DNA of 64,000 nt from Cuneatibacter sp. NSJ-177 (GCF_022867805.1 NZ_JALIFO010000011.1:1-64000), one strand, 5' to 3'; positions 7,408 to 16,139 are shown, counted from the first letter of the stretch. Translations and numbers: made by a program. The notes: generated by a model not told the origin, from the letters alone.

Positions 7408-8694
7408 CTACACCAGCGCCAGGCTAAACCAGGGCACAAACGCGATGACCAGTAAGGCCAGGACAAATACCAGGATCAGAGGGATGGCCTTCTTCCCCAG
7501 GGAAAGCACCGGGATCTTCGCCAGCCCGCTGGTCACAAACAGATTTGTGCCGAACGGCGGCGTGATCTGGCCGATGGCAAGGTTTACAATCAGCATCACG
7601 CCAAAGTGAATCGGGGAAATCCCAAGCTGCACGGCAACCGGTACGAGAATCGGAGCCAGCACCGCGATCCCCGGCGCCGCGTCCATAAACATCCCCATGA
7701 TAAAAAACACCAGCAGGATTACCAGAATAAATGCGGTTTTGGTCGGGAAGGTCCGAATGATGAATTCCCCGATCATCTGCGGCGCGTTCAGCATCGTCAA
7801 GGCGCGGGAGAACGCCGTTGCCATCGCGATCAGAATAATGATGGGGGCGTAGGACTTCACCGCTTCCGTCATCAGCCTCGGTACCGACCGCGCCGGTACT
7901 TCCCGGTAGACAAACACGGATACAACAATGGAATAAAAAACAGAGATCGTTGCGGCTTCCGTCGGGGTTACGATTCCGGAATAGATTCCGCCCAGGATAA
8001 TGATGGGAGATAGCAGTGCCCAGAAGCTTTCTCGGAGCACCCGGAAAACGCCTCTCTTTTTCAAAGACTCGTAATTGGCGCCGATTTTTTCCTTGTCCTC
8101 CCCGCGGATTTTACAGTAAACCACCGCGTAGATCATCAGAAACAGGCCGATCACAATGCCCGGCAGGATTCCGGCGATAAACAGATCGCCCACCGACGTG
8201 TTGCTGACCATCCCGTAAAGTACAAAAGGAATGCTCGGAGGGATGATCACGCCCAGCCCGGCCGAAGTTGCCACCAGAGCGGCGCAGAACACCTTTTCAT
8301 ATCCCATCTCAATGAGGAGGGGAATCGCCATGGAGCCCACGGCAGCTGCCGTCGCCGGTCCGGATCCGGATATCGCCCCATAAAAAAGGCAGGTCAGGAC
8401 CACCGCGCAGGGCAGGCCTCCGGTTTTCTTGCCCGCAGCCAGGGCAAACACGTTGAACAGGCGCTTGGAAATCCCGCCCTTTGCCATAATCGCTCCGGCT
8501 AAAATGAACATCGGAATCGCAATGGAAGTGGTATTGTCCGCGCCTCCCAGGGTCCAGCGGACAAAGGACTCCACCGAATAAGCCGTGCTGCCGGTCAGGA
8601 TGAGAGGACCGACAACAGAGACCGCCATACTGGCAATGATGGGCAGTCCAATCAACAGCCCCGCGAAAAAGAAAATCAAAAGTGCGCTGATCAT
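7408..8694 (-). CDS. dctM: TRAP transporter large permease DctM
   Basis: A 428-residue integral membrane protein with about a dozen hydrophobic segments. It is the transport channel of the TRAP system and couples uptake to a sodium or proton gradient. Family signatures seen: FVRWTLGGADNTTSIAIPMF-like N-terminal loop (IAIPMFILAGAIM), SGSGPATAAAVGSMAIPLLI, GVIIPPSIPFVLYG and NLAIGQITPPFGTNLF. Length is normal. Its ATG overlaps the dctQ stop by 4 bases (ATGA), showing translational coupling. Confidence 0.95.
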   Translation of the reverse strand: MISALLIFFFAGLLIGLPIIASMAVSVVGPLILTGSTAYSVESFVRWTLGGADNTTSIAIPMFILAGAIMAKGGISKRLFNVFALAAGKKTGGLPCAVVLTCLFYGAISGSGPATAAAVGSMAIPLLIEMGYEKVFCAALVATSAGLGVIIPPSIPFVLYGMVSNTSVGDLFIAGILPGIVIGLFLMIYAVVYCKIRGEDKEKIGANYESLKKRGVFRVLRESFWALLSPIIILGGIYSGIVTPTEAATISVFYSIVVSVFVYREVPARSVPRLMTEAVKSYAPIIILIAMATAFSRALTMLNAPQMIGEFIIRTFPTKTAFILVILLVFFIMGMFMDAAPGIAVLAPILVPVAVQLGISPIHFGVMLIVNLAIGQITPPFGTNLFVTSGLAKIPVLSLGKKAIPLILVFVLALLVIAFVPWFSLALV

Positions 8695-9197
8695 TGTGCT
8701 TTCTCCTCCGTTTTCTGTTTTTCCTCCGGCCGGCGAAAAATCCCCACCGCCCGCTGCACGCCCCGGACCACAGCCAACCCTAGGCTAACCGGAATCGACA
8801 GATAGACCAGATACATGGGAATCCTGGCGGCCGAGCTTGTCTGCGCGGTGGAATAGACATGGCCCAGGACCGACAGTGACGTGTAAAACAGATAAGCGTA
8901 CAGGACAATACAGATCACCTGCAGCAAAATCTGAAATGCCTTCCTTGCCTTTCCCCTGAAAATTTTTTCAAAGAGATCGATCCGAAGCTCGGATCCCTGG
9001 GAGATGCAGTAGCTGATCCCCAAAAAGCAGCTCCAGATGTAGAGATACCGGCAGACCTCCTCCGGCCACGCCAGAGCGTTTCCAAACACATACCGCATAA
9101 TCACCTGCAGCAGCATGATGGCTGCGATCATTCCCAGGAAAAAAGTCAACAGCCATTCCTCGAAATGCCGGTCCAGCCCTTGTATGATCTTTTTCAT
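8691..9197 (-). CDS. dctQ: TRAP transporter small permease DctQ
   Basis: A 168-residue protein with four hydrophobic segments, the usual DctQ plan. Signatures: LTFFLGMIAAIMLLQVIMRY, then the conserved NALAWPEEVCRYLYIW and LGISYCISQGSELRIDLF. It pairs with DctM in the membrane. I start at the ATG at 9197, 6 bases after AGAGGAGG; a TTG two codons upstream is possible. It is the first gene of the dctQMP set and lies 175 bases after a GntR gene on the same strand, with a tandem-repeat array between them. Confidence 0.93.
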   Translation of the reverse strand: MKKIIQGLDRHFEEWLLTFFLGMIAAIMLLQVIMRYVFGNALAWPEEVCRYLYIWSCFLGISYCISQGSELRIDLFEKIFRGKARKAFQILLQVICIVLYAYLFYTSLSVLGHVYSTAQTSSAARIPMYLVYLSIPVSLGLAVVRGVQRAVGIFRRPEEKQKTEEKAQ

Positions 9198-9210
9198 TCG
9201 CAATCCTCCT

Positions 9211-9324
9211 CTTTCCTTTCTTTCGCTTTCTTATTTTAGCTTTCTTACTTTCGATTTCTTACTTTCGATTTCTTACTTTCGATTTCTTACTCTAGCTTTC
9301 TTTACTCTAGCTTTCTTACTCTAG
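9211..9324. repeat. Tandem 14-bp repeat array in the TRAP operon leader
   Basis: About eight head-to-tail units of 14 bp (two are 15). On the plus strand: CTTTCTTATTTTAG, CTTTCTTACTTTCG, ATTTCTTACTTTCG twice, ATTTCTTACTCTAG, CTTTCTTTACTCTAG and CTTTCTTACTCTAG, with an older unit before. In the transcript it is almost pure purine (AAGAAATCGAAAGT type). It lies between the GntR stop codon and the dctQ ribosome site. No gene uses it as coding sequence. Confidence 0.9.
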
Positions 9325-9372
9325 CTTCCTTTTTTCAGCCCTTGTTCTTCTCCGGCTCTCCTTTATCGACCC

Positions 9373-10023
9373 CTATCCGTCCTGGTATACCCCGTCTCGC
9401 CGGATATGCCTCTGCATCCGTTCCCGGAAATTCAGGATATGCCTGCGGAGAAGTTCCAAGGTCTCGTCTTTCTTCCCTGCCCGGACTTGTTTTAGAATAT
9501 GCCCGTGCTCCAAAATCGCTTCCTGATTATAGAGCATCAACGGCTGATTGACACAGATCATCTGCTTTTCCCGGCTGTTATAATAGAGATAAAGCAGATC
9601 CTGATTCCGGTACAGTTCCGGAAGGATCCCATGAAATTCAATGTCAATCTCCCGGCACACGGCAAATTCCTGGCGCGCGGCCGCCTCGATCTCCCTCTCG
9701 TGGAGCCGTTCCATCCTTGCCAGTATCGTCCCATCCAACGCTTCGAAGAGCTGATCCCAGATAAAGAGCTCCACACACTCCCTCACCTGGAAAATCCGGT
9801 TGATATCCTTCCATTCAATTTCTCTCACAAAATACCCATTGTTTGGAATCCGCTTCAGCAGGCCTTCCTGGTCCAGCCTCTGCAGGGCCTCCCGTACCGG
9901 AGAGTAGCCCATCCCCAGCTCGGCCGCAATCCGGCGTCCATTGACATACCCGTCGTAGGCTCCCCGGATCAAGCCCTCTTTGACCGCTTCATAGGCCATC
10001 TGGCTGTACGTTCGTTTCTCCAT
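9373..10023 (-). CDS. GntR-family transcriptional regulator (FCD-type)
   Basis: A 216-residue paralogue of the regulator at 4426-5064. It has an N-terminal winged helix (YVNGRRIAAELGMGYSPVRE, then LDQEGLLKR) and a helical FCD-like ligand domain (FQVRECVELFIWDQLF, IEFHGILPELY, HILNFRERMQRH). It starts at 10023 behind GGAGCAAGGG. It lies directly upstream of dctQMP on the same strand, separated only by the 14-bp repeat array, so it is probably co-transcribed with and controls the TRAP operon. Confidence 0.88.
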   Translation of the reverse strand: MEKRTYSQMAYEAVKEGLIRGAYDGYVNGRRIAAELGMGYSPVREALQRLDQEGLLKRIPNNGYFVREIEWKDINRIFQVRECVELFIWDQLFEALDGTILARMERLHEREIEAAARQEFAVCREIDIEFHGILPELYRNQDLLYLYYNSREKQMICVNQPLMLYNQEAILEHGHILKQVRAGKKDETLELLRRHILNFRERMQRHIRRDGVYQDG

Positions 10024-10108
10024 CCCTTGCTCCATCCATCTGATTGTTTTCCGATTTATTATTGATCTGCCTTTGATCTTCTTTTGATTGATCACTGATC
10101 ATACATTT

Positions 10109-10136
10109 ATTATAGTGGGATTCTGCATTTTGTCAA
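10109..10136 (-). promoter_or_regulatory. Promoter of the GntR-TRAP operon
   Basis: TTGACA (10131-10136), 16-bp spacer, TATAAT (10109-10114). Just downstream (about 10085-10103) lies TGATCAGTGATCA, two TGATCA palindromes in tandem, a plausible operator for the encoded GntR protein. Confidence 0.75.
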
Positions 10137-10262
10137 TCCAATTTTTTTTTAAATAGCGGGGTTCTTTTTTTCTTTCTTAAATCGGGGAAAAACATTGAAA
10201 TATTTTAAATATTCAAAAGAAATAGAAGAACGATTAAAATGCTCTGCATTTGCGCCAGAAAA

Positions 10263-10364
10263 AAGAGGCTGCCGCAAAGTGGAAATTCTCTGCAAGATAT
10301 ACCACTAGGCTCTGATACAAAACCCAATATCTTGTTTGAAAGACCATTTTCACGGCAGCCTCTT
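10263..10364. repeat. 102-bp palindromic element, MITE-like
   Basis: Perfect 12-bp terminal inverted repeats, AAGAGGCTGCCG (10263-10274) and CGGCAGCCTCTT (10353-10364). An inner stem pairs CAAGATAT (10293-10300) with ATATCTTG (10327-10334). There is no coding content. The GAGGCTG.CG ends recall ends of some clostridial insertion sequences, so this may be a non-autonomous relic. It lies in an AT-rich spacer with no gene from about 10137 to 10475. Confidence 0.55.
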
Positions 10365-10475
10365 CGGCTTACAATTTCGAAATGGACTGAGTCGGGAGAT
10401 ATAAGTATGATTGATATCTGGCATCGTGGTACACGGTTACCTCCGGCGCCGGGTCTTCCCGGCGTCAGCTTCCGG

Positions 10476-10866
10476 ACATCCTTTTCTCTGCATGGATGCC
10501 AGGGAAGTCCCAGAAAATGGCAAGCAAACTCTTCGGCTACGCCAGCGGTTCCTTTACCGGGGCCATGAAAACCGGAAAGAAGGGTTTTTTTGAACTGGCC
10601 GACCACGGGACCATTTTTCTGGATGAAGTCTCCGAACTCAGCTTTGAAGCTCAGGCCCAGCTGCTTCGCGTCCTGGCTGAAAAAACGCTGATGCGCGTGG
10701 GAGACAACACGGTGCACAGCGTCGATATCCGAGTGCTTGCCGCCACCAACAAAAACCTGATGCAGATGGTAACCGAGGGAAAATTCCGCTCCGACCTCTA
10801 CTATCGTCTGAATGTGCTTTCCCTGGAGATCGAACCATTGAGAAAACGGCGGGAGGATATTCTTCC
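10476..10866 (+). pseudogene. Fragment of a sigma-54-dependent activator (AAA+ domain)
   Basis: Only the middle of a bacterial enhancer-binding protein remains. One frame gives PFLCMDAREVPEN. After a frameshift near 10517 the next frame continues with SKLFGYASGSFTGAMKTG, which contains the GSFTGA version of the sigma-54 contact loop. It goes on with GFFELADHGTIFLDEVSEL (Walker B), VDIRVLAATNKNL (sensor I) and FRSDLYYRLNVLSLEIEPLR (Arg finger region), then loses similarity at EDIL. The Walker A region, sensory N-terminus and DNA-binding C-terminus are missing. No intact copy is in the window. Confidence 0.85.
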
Positions 10867-10927
10867 CTTCCACTCTGTGGCGTCAGATGAAAGCGCTGGG
10901 GATTTCATGATCCCCGGCCTGCGGCAT

Positions 10928-11239
10928 TTAGCGGAAGCGCACCGCCGTGCCGTAGGCCATCACCTCAGCCGCTCCCTGCATCACCGACGCGGAAGCATAC
11001 CGGATATTGACGATGGCATCCGCGCCCAGCCCTTCCGCTTCGGCTACCATCCGCTTCGTGGCAAGGGCACGGGCTTCGTTCATCATTTCATTGTAAGCCT
11101 TCAGCTCTCCGCCGACCAGCGTCTTAAAGCTCTGAGTGATATCCTTGCCGAAGTTTTTGCTCTGGATCGTACTTCCTTTGACCAGGCCCAGCATCTCCAG
11201 CTCTTTCCCTGTAATGTAATCAGTATTTACTAAGATCAT
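10928..11239 (-). CDS. YbjQ/UPF0145 family protein
   Basis: A 103-residue protein of the YbjQ (UPF0145) family, full length. Signatures: VNTDYITGKELEMLGLVKGS, GGELKAYNEMMNEAR, MVAEAEGLGADAIVNIRY and the closing AEVMAYGTAVR. The fold is a small homopentamer-forming domain; its function is unknown and a heavy-metal link is only by name. Its ATG lies inside the end of the preceding membrane-protein gene (20-base overlap), with the ribosome site AGCGGAGAAGAAG in that gene, so the two are translated together. Confidence 0.85.
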   Translation of the reverse strand: MILVNTDYITGKELEMLGLVKGSTIQSKNFGKDITQSFKTLVGGELKAYNEMMNEARALATKRMVAEAEGLGADAIVNIRYASASVMQGAAEVMAYGTAVRFR

Positions 11240-11447
11240 CTTCTTCTCCGCTCCTTATTTCTTTTATTCTCTCCACAAACACGTAGATGCTGACGCCGGC
11301 GGCTCCGGCCGGCAGGATCATCCCCAACAGCTTGCCCCACAGAGGAATCGGGACAACGCAGAAAAACAAAACAAATCCCACCTCATAGATCAGCAGCAAG
11401 ACTAGAATTACCACCGGTGCAATGATTTTCTTATCTCTTTGATCCAC
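11220..11447 (-). CDS. Small two-segment membrane protein
   Basis: A 75-residue protein with two transmembrane segments (IIAPVVILVLLLIYEVGFVL and LLGMILPAGAAGVSIYVFV) and a charged, acidic C-terminus. It starts with GTG behind GGGAGGGGG and overlaps the YbjQ-family gene by 20 bases. I do not recognise a family. The pairing suggests a membrane anchor or partner for the YbjQ oligomer; that is inference. Confidence 0.75.
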   Translation of the reverse strand: MDQRDKKIIAPVVILVLLLIYEVGFVLFFCVVPIPLWGKLLGMILPAGAAGVSIYVFVERIKEIRSGEEDDLSKY

Positions 11448-11507
11448 CGGAACCCCCTCCCTTCCCAGCCGGACAGGCCTCAGCCGATTCGTCCTGCGGA
11501 TATCTCT

Positions 11508-11536
11508 ATTATAGCAGACATGAATTTCAATTCCAA
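11508..11536 (-). promoter_or_regulatory. Promoter of the small membrane/YbjQ operon
   Basis: TTGGAA (11531-11536), 17-bp spacer, TATAAT (11508-11513). The stretch 11537-11867 upstream holds no convincing gene, only the carB terminator. Confidence 0.65.
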
Positions 11537-11741
11537 TCGAAAGTTGTTCGAATTTTCAAAGGAAAAGTTTCCATTTAGTATTATTAAAGGACATTCGCAA
11601 TACGCTTCGCTTCTTGCTCATGAACGCAGGCTGCTTCGCAGCTACCGGCGCTATCCTTCCTTCCCCGTCCGACTCCGCCAAGACGCTGTTTTCCCACATC
11701 CAGCTTATGCCGCTCCCTTTAAAATAGGCGGCCAAATACAA

Positions 11742-11776
11742 AAATAGCAAAGAGACGCTGCATCCCGCAGCGCCTC
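11742..11776 (-). terminator. Terminator downstream of carB
   Basis: Minus-strand stem GGCGCTGC-GGGAT-GCAGCGTC followed by a U-rich tail, TCTTTGCTATTTTTG. It lies about 95 bases after the carB stop codon. Confidence 0.65.
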
Positions 11777-11867
11777 CGCCAAAATTTTTTATTGATACTA
11801 TCTGAAAGTTTTTCGAAATATGCACACCAATCGGCACGCACGTTCTAAAACCATGCGGCGACAGCCA

Positions 11868-14800
11868 TTATTTTTCGTCCTCAATCTCACTATGAATCTG
11901 CTGCAAGGACTTCACCTCAATCTGACCGTCTCTCTGAACCGCGCGGATTCCGCTGATCGAAGCGGCGGCGGCGGCCATCGTGGTCATATAAGGAATACGG
12001 GCCTTGATCGCAGCCTTCCGGATGTAGCTGTCGTCGTGCTTGCCTTCCTTGCCGATGGGCGTGTTGATCACCATCTGGATATCCCCATTCTTGATCGCAT
12101 CCAAAATGTTCGGGCGGCCCTGGTAGAGCTTCTTGATCTTCTCCACCGGAATCCCGGCCTCCTGAATCACGTCGCAGGTGCGGCCGGTGGCCAAGATGCG
12201 GAAACCAGCCTCATGGAATTCCTTCGCCACCTCGACAGCCTCCGGCTTATCCATATCGCTGACGCTGAACAACACGGTGCCGGATGTGGGCAGTTTCGTC
12301 TGCGTCGCTTCCTCTGCTTTATAGAATGCCTCGCCGAAGTTGGGCGCCAGTCCCAGAACCTCGCCGGTAGAACGCATCTCCGGCCCCAGAACCGGGTCAA
12401 CCTCCGGGAACATATTGAACGGGAAAACGGATTCCTTGACGCCGCAGTGCTTGAACTTCTTCTCTTTCAGCTCCAGCACCGGCGAAGGTTTTCCGGTCAA
12501 ATCCTTGGTAATAATCTGAGTCGCCAGGCGCACCATCTGGATGTTGCAAACCTTGGAAACCAGCGGCACGGTCCGGGATGCGCGGGGGTTTGCTTCCAGC
12601 ACAAACACCCGTCCGTCCTCGATCGCATACTGCATATTCATCAGGCCGCAGACGTGCATTTCCTCCGCGATTTTCTTCGTATACTCTTTGATCGTCCTCA
12701 GGTTATCCTCGGTGATATGGAGGGACGGAATGATGCAGGCGGAATCGCCCGAATGCACGCCGGCCAGCTCAATATGCTCCATCACAGCCGGAACAAACGC
12801 ATGCTCTCCGTCTGCAATCGCGTCGGCTTCACACTCCATCGCATGGTGCAGGAACCGGTCGATCAGGATCGGGCGGTCCGGCGTCACGCCGACGGCCGCT
12901 TCCATATAGCCCACCAGGCTTTCCGCGTCGTGAACTACTTCCATGCCGCGGCCGCCCAGCACATAGGACGGACGAACCATAACCGGATAACCGATTCTTT
13001 CCGCAATCTCCAGGGCGTCCTCCACCGTAACCGCCATGCCGGACTCCGGCATCGGGATTCCCAGACGGTCCATCATTGCGCGGAAATGATCCCGGTCTTC
13101 CGCCAGGTCAATGACCTTCGGAGAAGTTCCAAGGATTTTCACACCGGCCTTTTCCAGATCCGCCGCCAGGTTCAGAGGCGTCTGGCCTCCGAACTGGGCG
13201 ATCACACCGGCCGGCTGTTCCTTTTCATGGATACTCAGCACATCTTCCAGAGTGAGGGGCTCAAAATACAGCTTATCGGAGGTGTCATAGTCAGTGGAAA
13301 CCGTCTCCGGATTGCAGTTGACAATGATCGTCTCAAAGCCCAGGTCCTTTAACGCCAGCGCGGCATGCACGCAGCAGTAGTCGAACTCAATGCCCTGGCC
13401 GATCCGATTGGGGCCGCCGCCCAGAATCATAATCTTCGGACGGTCGTTCCGGACCGGACTCTTGTCCTCTTCAATATTATAGCTGGAATAATAGTAGGCG
13501 TTGTCCTTAGTGCCGCTGACATGGACGCCTTCCCAGGCTTCTTTCACGCCGATCGCCAAACGGCGGCCGCGGATCTCCTGCTCCGGCAGCTCCAAAAGCT
13601 TCGCCAGATATTTGTCGGAAAAACCGTCTTTCTTCGCCTGGGTCAGAAGGGCGTCGGGAAGCATCTGCCCCTTGTGAGACAGGATCCCTTCCTCCTCTTC
13701 CACCAGCTCTTTCATCTGTTCGATGAAATAATGCTTGATCTTCGTCAGCTCAAAAAGTTCGTCGACGGTAGCGCCTTTGCGCAGCGCCTCGTACATCACA
13801 AACTGGCGCTCGCTGGTGGGAACCGCCAGCATCTTTAAAAGCTCATCCTTGGATTTTTCGTGGAAATCCTTGGCGAATCCCAGACCATAGCGGCCGGTTT
13901 CCAGGCTGCGGATAGCTTTCTGGAAGGCCTCTTTGTAAGTCTTGCCGATGCTCATCACTTCGCCGACGGCGCGCATCTGGGTTCCCAGTTTATCCTCCAC
14001 GCCTTTAAACTTTTCAAAGGCCCAGCGGGCAAACTTAATGACAATATAATCTCCGTCCGGCACATACTTGTCCAGGGTACCGTACTTTCCGCAGGGAATC
14101 TCATCCAAGTTCAGTCCGGCAGCCAGCATCGCAGACACGAGAGCGATGGGGAATCCGGTCGCCTTGGAAGCCAGGGCGGAGGAACGGGAGGTTCTGGGGT
14201 TAATTTCAATGACAACAATACGGTCGGAGACCGGGTCATGGGCAAACTGTACGTTCGTACCGCCGATCACCTGCACCTCATTCACAATGCGGTAAGCCTG
14301 ATCCTGCAGACGCTTCTGAGTCTCCTCGGAAATCGTCAGCATCGGGGCGGAACAGAAGGAGTCTCCGGTGTGAACGCCCAGGGGGTCAATATTTTCAATA
14401 AAGCAGACCGTGATCATCTGGCCTTTGGCATCCCGGACCACTTCCAGCTCCAGCTCTTCCCAGCCAAGGATCGATTCCTCAACCAGAACCTGACCGACCA
14501 GGCTGGCCTGAAGGCCGCGGGAGACAATCGTGGTCAATTCTTCCTTATTATATACCAGGCCGCCGCCGGCACCTCCCATCGTGTAGGCCGGACGAATAAC
14601 CACCGGATAGCCCAGCTCATCGGCGATCGCCAGAGCTTCTTCTACCGTGTAAGCCACTTCGCTGCGGGCCATCTCAATGCCCAGCTGGTTCATAGCCTTC
14701 TTAAACTCAATACGGTCCTCGCCACGCTCAATCGCATCCACCTGAACGCCGATGACCTTCACATCATATTTCTCCAGAATCCCTTTGCTGTTCAGCTCGG

Positions 14801-15098
14801 AACAGAGGTTTAATCCCGACTGCCCGCCCAGGTTCGGCAGCAGTGCGTCCGGTCTCTCCTTCGCAATAATCTGCTCCAGACGGTCCACGTTCAGCGGTTC
14901 GATGTAGGTCACATCCGCAATCCCCGGATCGGTCATAATCGTGGCCGGATTGGAATTAACCAGAATGATCTCATAACCCAGGGAGCGCAGCGCTTTACAT
15001 GCCTGCGTACCTGAATAGTCAAACTCACACGCCTGTCCAATGATGATCGGGCCCGAACCGATTATCATGACTTTATGTATGTCTGTTCTCTTTCCCAT
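11868..15098 (-). CDS. carB: Carbamoyl-phosphate synthase large subunit
   Basis: A 1076-residue enzyme, full length. It makes carbamoyl phosphate from bicarbonate, ATP and the ammonia delivered by the glutaminase subunit, for arginine and pyrimidine synthesis. It has two tandem halves, each with an ATP-grasp domain. The first begins MIIGSGPIIIGQACEFDYSG and has VIRPAYTMGGAGGG; the second begins MILGGGPNRIGQGIEFDYCC and has VMVRPSYVLGGRGMEVVHD. The oligomerisation region lies between them, and a C-terminal MGS-like allosteric domain starts around 935 (VLFSVSDMDKPEAVEVAKEF). The start follows GGAGGGAGTTCC. No carA lies next to it here: the flanking genes are unrelated, so the small subunit must be encoded elsewhere. 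Confidence 0.97.
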   Translation of the reverse strand: MGKRTDIHKVMIIGSGPIIIGQACEFDYSGTQACKALRSLGYEIILVNSNPATIMTDPGIADVTYIEPLNVDRLEQIIAKERPDALLPNLGGQSGLNLCSELNSKGILEKYDVKVIGVQVDAIERGEDRIEFKKAMNQLGIEMARSEVAYTVEEALAIADELGYPVVIRPAYTMGGAGGGLVYNKEELTTIVSRGLQASLVGQVLVEESILGWEELELEVVRDAKGQMITVCFIENIDPLGVHTGDSFCSAPMLTISEETQKRLQDQAYRIVNEVQVIGGTNVQFAHDPVSDRIVVIEINPRTSRSSALASKATGFPIALVSAMLAAGLNLDEIPCGKYGTLDKYVPDGDYIVIKFARWAFEKFKGVEDKLGTQMRAVGEVMSIGKTYKEAFQKAIRSLETGRYGLGFAKDFHEKSKDELLKMLAVPTSERQFVMYEALRKGATVDELFELTKIKHYFIEQMKELVEEEEGILSHKGQMLPDALLTQAKKDGFSDKYLAKLLELPEQEIRGRRLAIGVKEAWEGVHVSGTKDNAYYYSSYNIEEDKSPVRNDRPKIMILGGGPNRIGQGIEFDYCCVHAALALKDLGFETIIVNCNPETVSTDYDTSDKLYFEPLTLEDVLSIHEKEQPAGVIAQFGGQTPLNLAADLEKAGVKILGTSPKVIDLAEDRDHFRAMMDRLGIPMPESGMAVTVEDALEIAERIGYPVMVRPSYVLGGRGMEVVHDAESLVGYMEAAVGVTPDRPILIDRFLHHAMECEADAIADGEHAFVPAVMEHIELAGVHSGDSACIIPSLHITEDNLRTIKEYTKKIAEEMHVCGLMNMQYAIEDGRVFVLEANPRASRTVPLVSKVCNIQMVRLATQIITKDLTGKPSPVLELKEKKFKHCGVKESVFPFNMFPEVDPVLGPEMRSTGEVLGLAPNFGEAFYKAEEATQTKLPTSGTVLFSVSDMDKPEAVEVAKEFHEAGFRILATGRTCDVIQEAGIPVEKIKKLYQGRPNILDAIKNGDIQMVINTPIGKEGKHDDSYIRKAAIKARIPYMTTMAAAAASISGIRAVQRDGQIEVKSLQQIHSEIEDEK

Positions 15099-15137
15099 GG
15101 AACTCCCTCCAAAAAACTTTATTTTTACTCGTTGTAT

Positions 15138-15166
15138 AGTATAGCATCTTCCCTATTCCTTGTCAC
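15138..15166 (-). promoter_or_regulatory. carB promoter
   Basis: GTGACA (15161-15166), 17-bp spacer, TATACT (15138-15143), giving a leader of about 30 bases. I see no PyrR-type binding hairpin in the short leader. Confidence 0.65.
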
Positions 15167-15247
15167 TTATTTTTTTGTTCTTTCGACATCTTTTTTTCCT
15201 AATAATCACGCGGTTTTTCCAGATAATTTGTGGGGTAAAAATCAATC

Positions 15248-15273
15248 GAGCGCCAGAATCTCTCCCGGCGCCC
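15248..15273 (-). terminator. Terminator of the NlpC/P60-DUF4214 gene
   Basis: Minus-strand stem GGGCGCCGG-GAGAGATT-CTGGCGCTC (nine pairs including G-U), then GATTGATTTTT. It begins 14 bases after the stop codon. Confidence 0.65.
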
Positions 15274-15287
15274 GAATAAGGAATAAC

Positions 15288-16139
15288 TCACGATTTTCCG
15301 TTCTTTTCCCTGTACTCATCGCTATTTAAAAAGTCCTGATACACCTCGGATTTGCTGGCTCCGCCCGCAAGGGCTGCGATCCAGTTTTTCTCTCCTTCCG
15401 CATCCGGCTCTCTGCCGAGCAGATGAAGATAGATCTCATGGACAAAATACTTTCTGCCCTCTTCCGAATTTCCAATCCCGTCGTAAACCTCCCGGAAGCT
15501 GGCCCCGTTTGCAATGGTATTCACCCAGTTGTTCAGGCCGCCGGCATCCGGCTCCCGTCCCAGCAGCTCGACATACAAATCTTTTACAAATTGCTCCGTA
15601 TCCACTCCGTCCCAGTCTCCTTTCTGGTTCCGTCCCTGCTCCTCTTCCGGCGACAGCGGCACCGCGCGGCGGACGCAAATCAGCCCGCGGTTTCCCGCAG
15701 GCACCGGCGAAGAGGACTCCTGTCTCTGCTTGCAGTAATCCACCATGTTTTTCCGGGTCGGGCCGATCCCGCTTCCATGGCCGGAGGTTTCTCCGTTTCC
15801 GACATAAGTCTCTACATGGCCCACATATTGAAATTGCTTCCGGCCCAGGCTCCTGCCGCGGAAGAACAGCAAATCCCCCACCAGCAGGGCGCTCTCATCC
15901 GGAACGCCGTCCTTGATCTCCACATCCACGGTAGTCAGGTTGTCACTGACAATCTGACCGGCCGTGTCGTCCCCGATATCCACGCCGATGGCCTGTTCAT
16001 GGGCCCAGTGGGTCAGGGAACTGCAGTCCGACCAGCCGCTTGCAACCTTGTAACGCTTGCTGGTCTGGGTATATTGATTTTTCCCCTCCCGGCTGATCAC
16101 TTCGCCGGCAATTTTCTGCCTTTTCTCCTGATTCGTCAT
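15288..16139 (-). CDS. NlpC/P60-like protein with two DUF4214 repeats
   Basis: A 283-residue protein in two parts. Residues 1-165 read as a cysteine peptidase/amidase of the NlpC/P60-like clan: a candidate nucleophile in GWSDCSSLTHW (Cys39), GDLLFFRG, then GHVETYVGNG (His108). Two DUF4214 units follow, at about 185-230 and 235-280, each with LYVELLGREPDAGGLNNWV-like text (second copy IYLHLLGREPDAEGEKNW). DUF4214 is common in secreted and S-layer-associated proteins. No signal peptide is visible from the chosen start (ATG at 16139, perfect AAGGAG site), so export would be by another route or the protein is cytosolic. Substrate unknown. Confidence 0.75.
   Translation of the reverse strand: MTNQEKRQKIAGEVISREGKNQYTQTSKRYKVASGWSDCSSLTHWAHEQAIGVDIGDDTAGQIVSDNLTTVDVEIKDGVPDESALLVGDLLFFRGRSLGRKQFQYVGHVETYVGNGETSGHGSGIGPTRKNMVDYCKQRQESSSPVPAGNRGLICVRRAVPLSPEEEQGRNQKGDWDGVDTEQFVKDLYVELLGREPDAGGLNNWVNTIANGASFREVYDGIGNSEEGRKYFVHEIYLHLLGREPDAEGEKNWIAALAGGASKSEVYQDFLNSDEYREKNGKS

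Noticed and set aside
9211-9324. CRISPR array
   Set aside because: The repeats are 14 bp with no unique spacers and no cas genes; this is a simple tandem array.
10205-10873. 222-codon frame opposite the sigma-54 activator fragment
   Set aside because: It is antisense to clear AAA+ motifs and contains the palindromic element.
11556-11837. 93-codon open frame on the minus strand after carB
   Set aside because: It overlaps the carB terminator hairpin, has no ribosome site and shows no protein-like pattern.
11868-15098. Open frames of 300-500 codons opposite carB
   Set aside because: They are shadows of a highly conserved enzyme gene.
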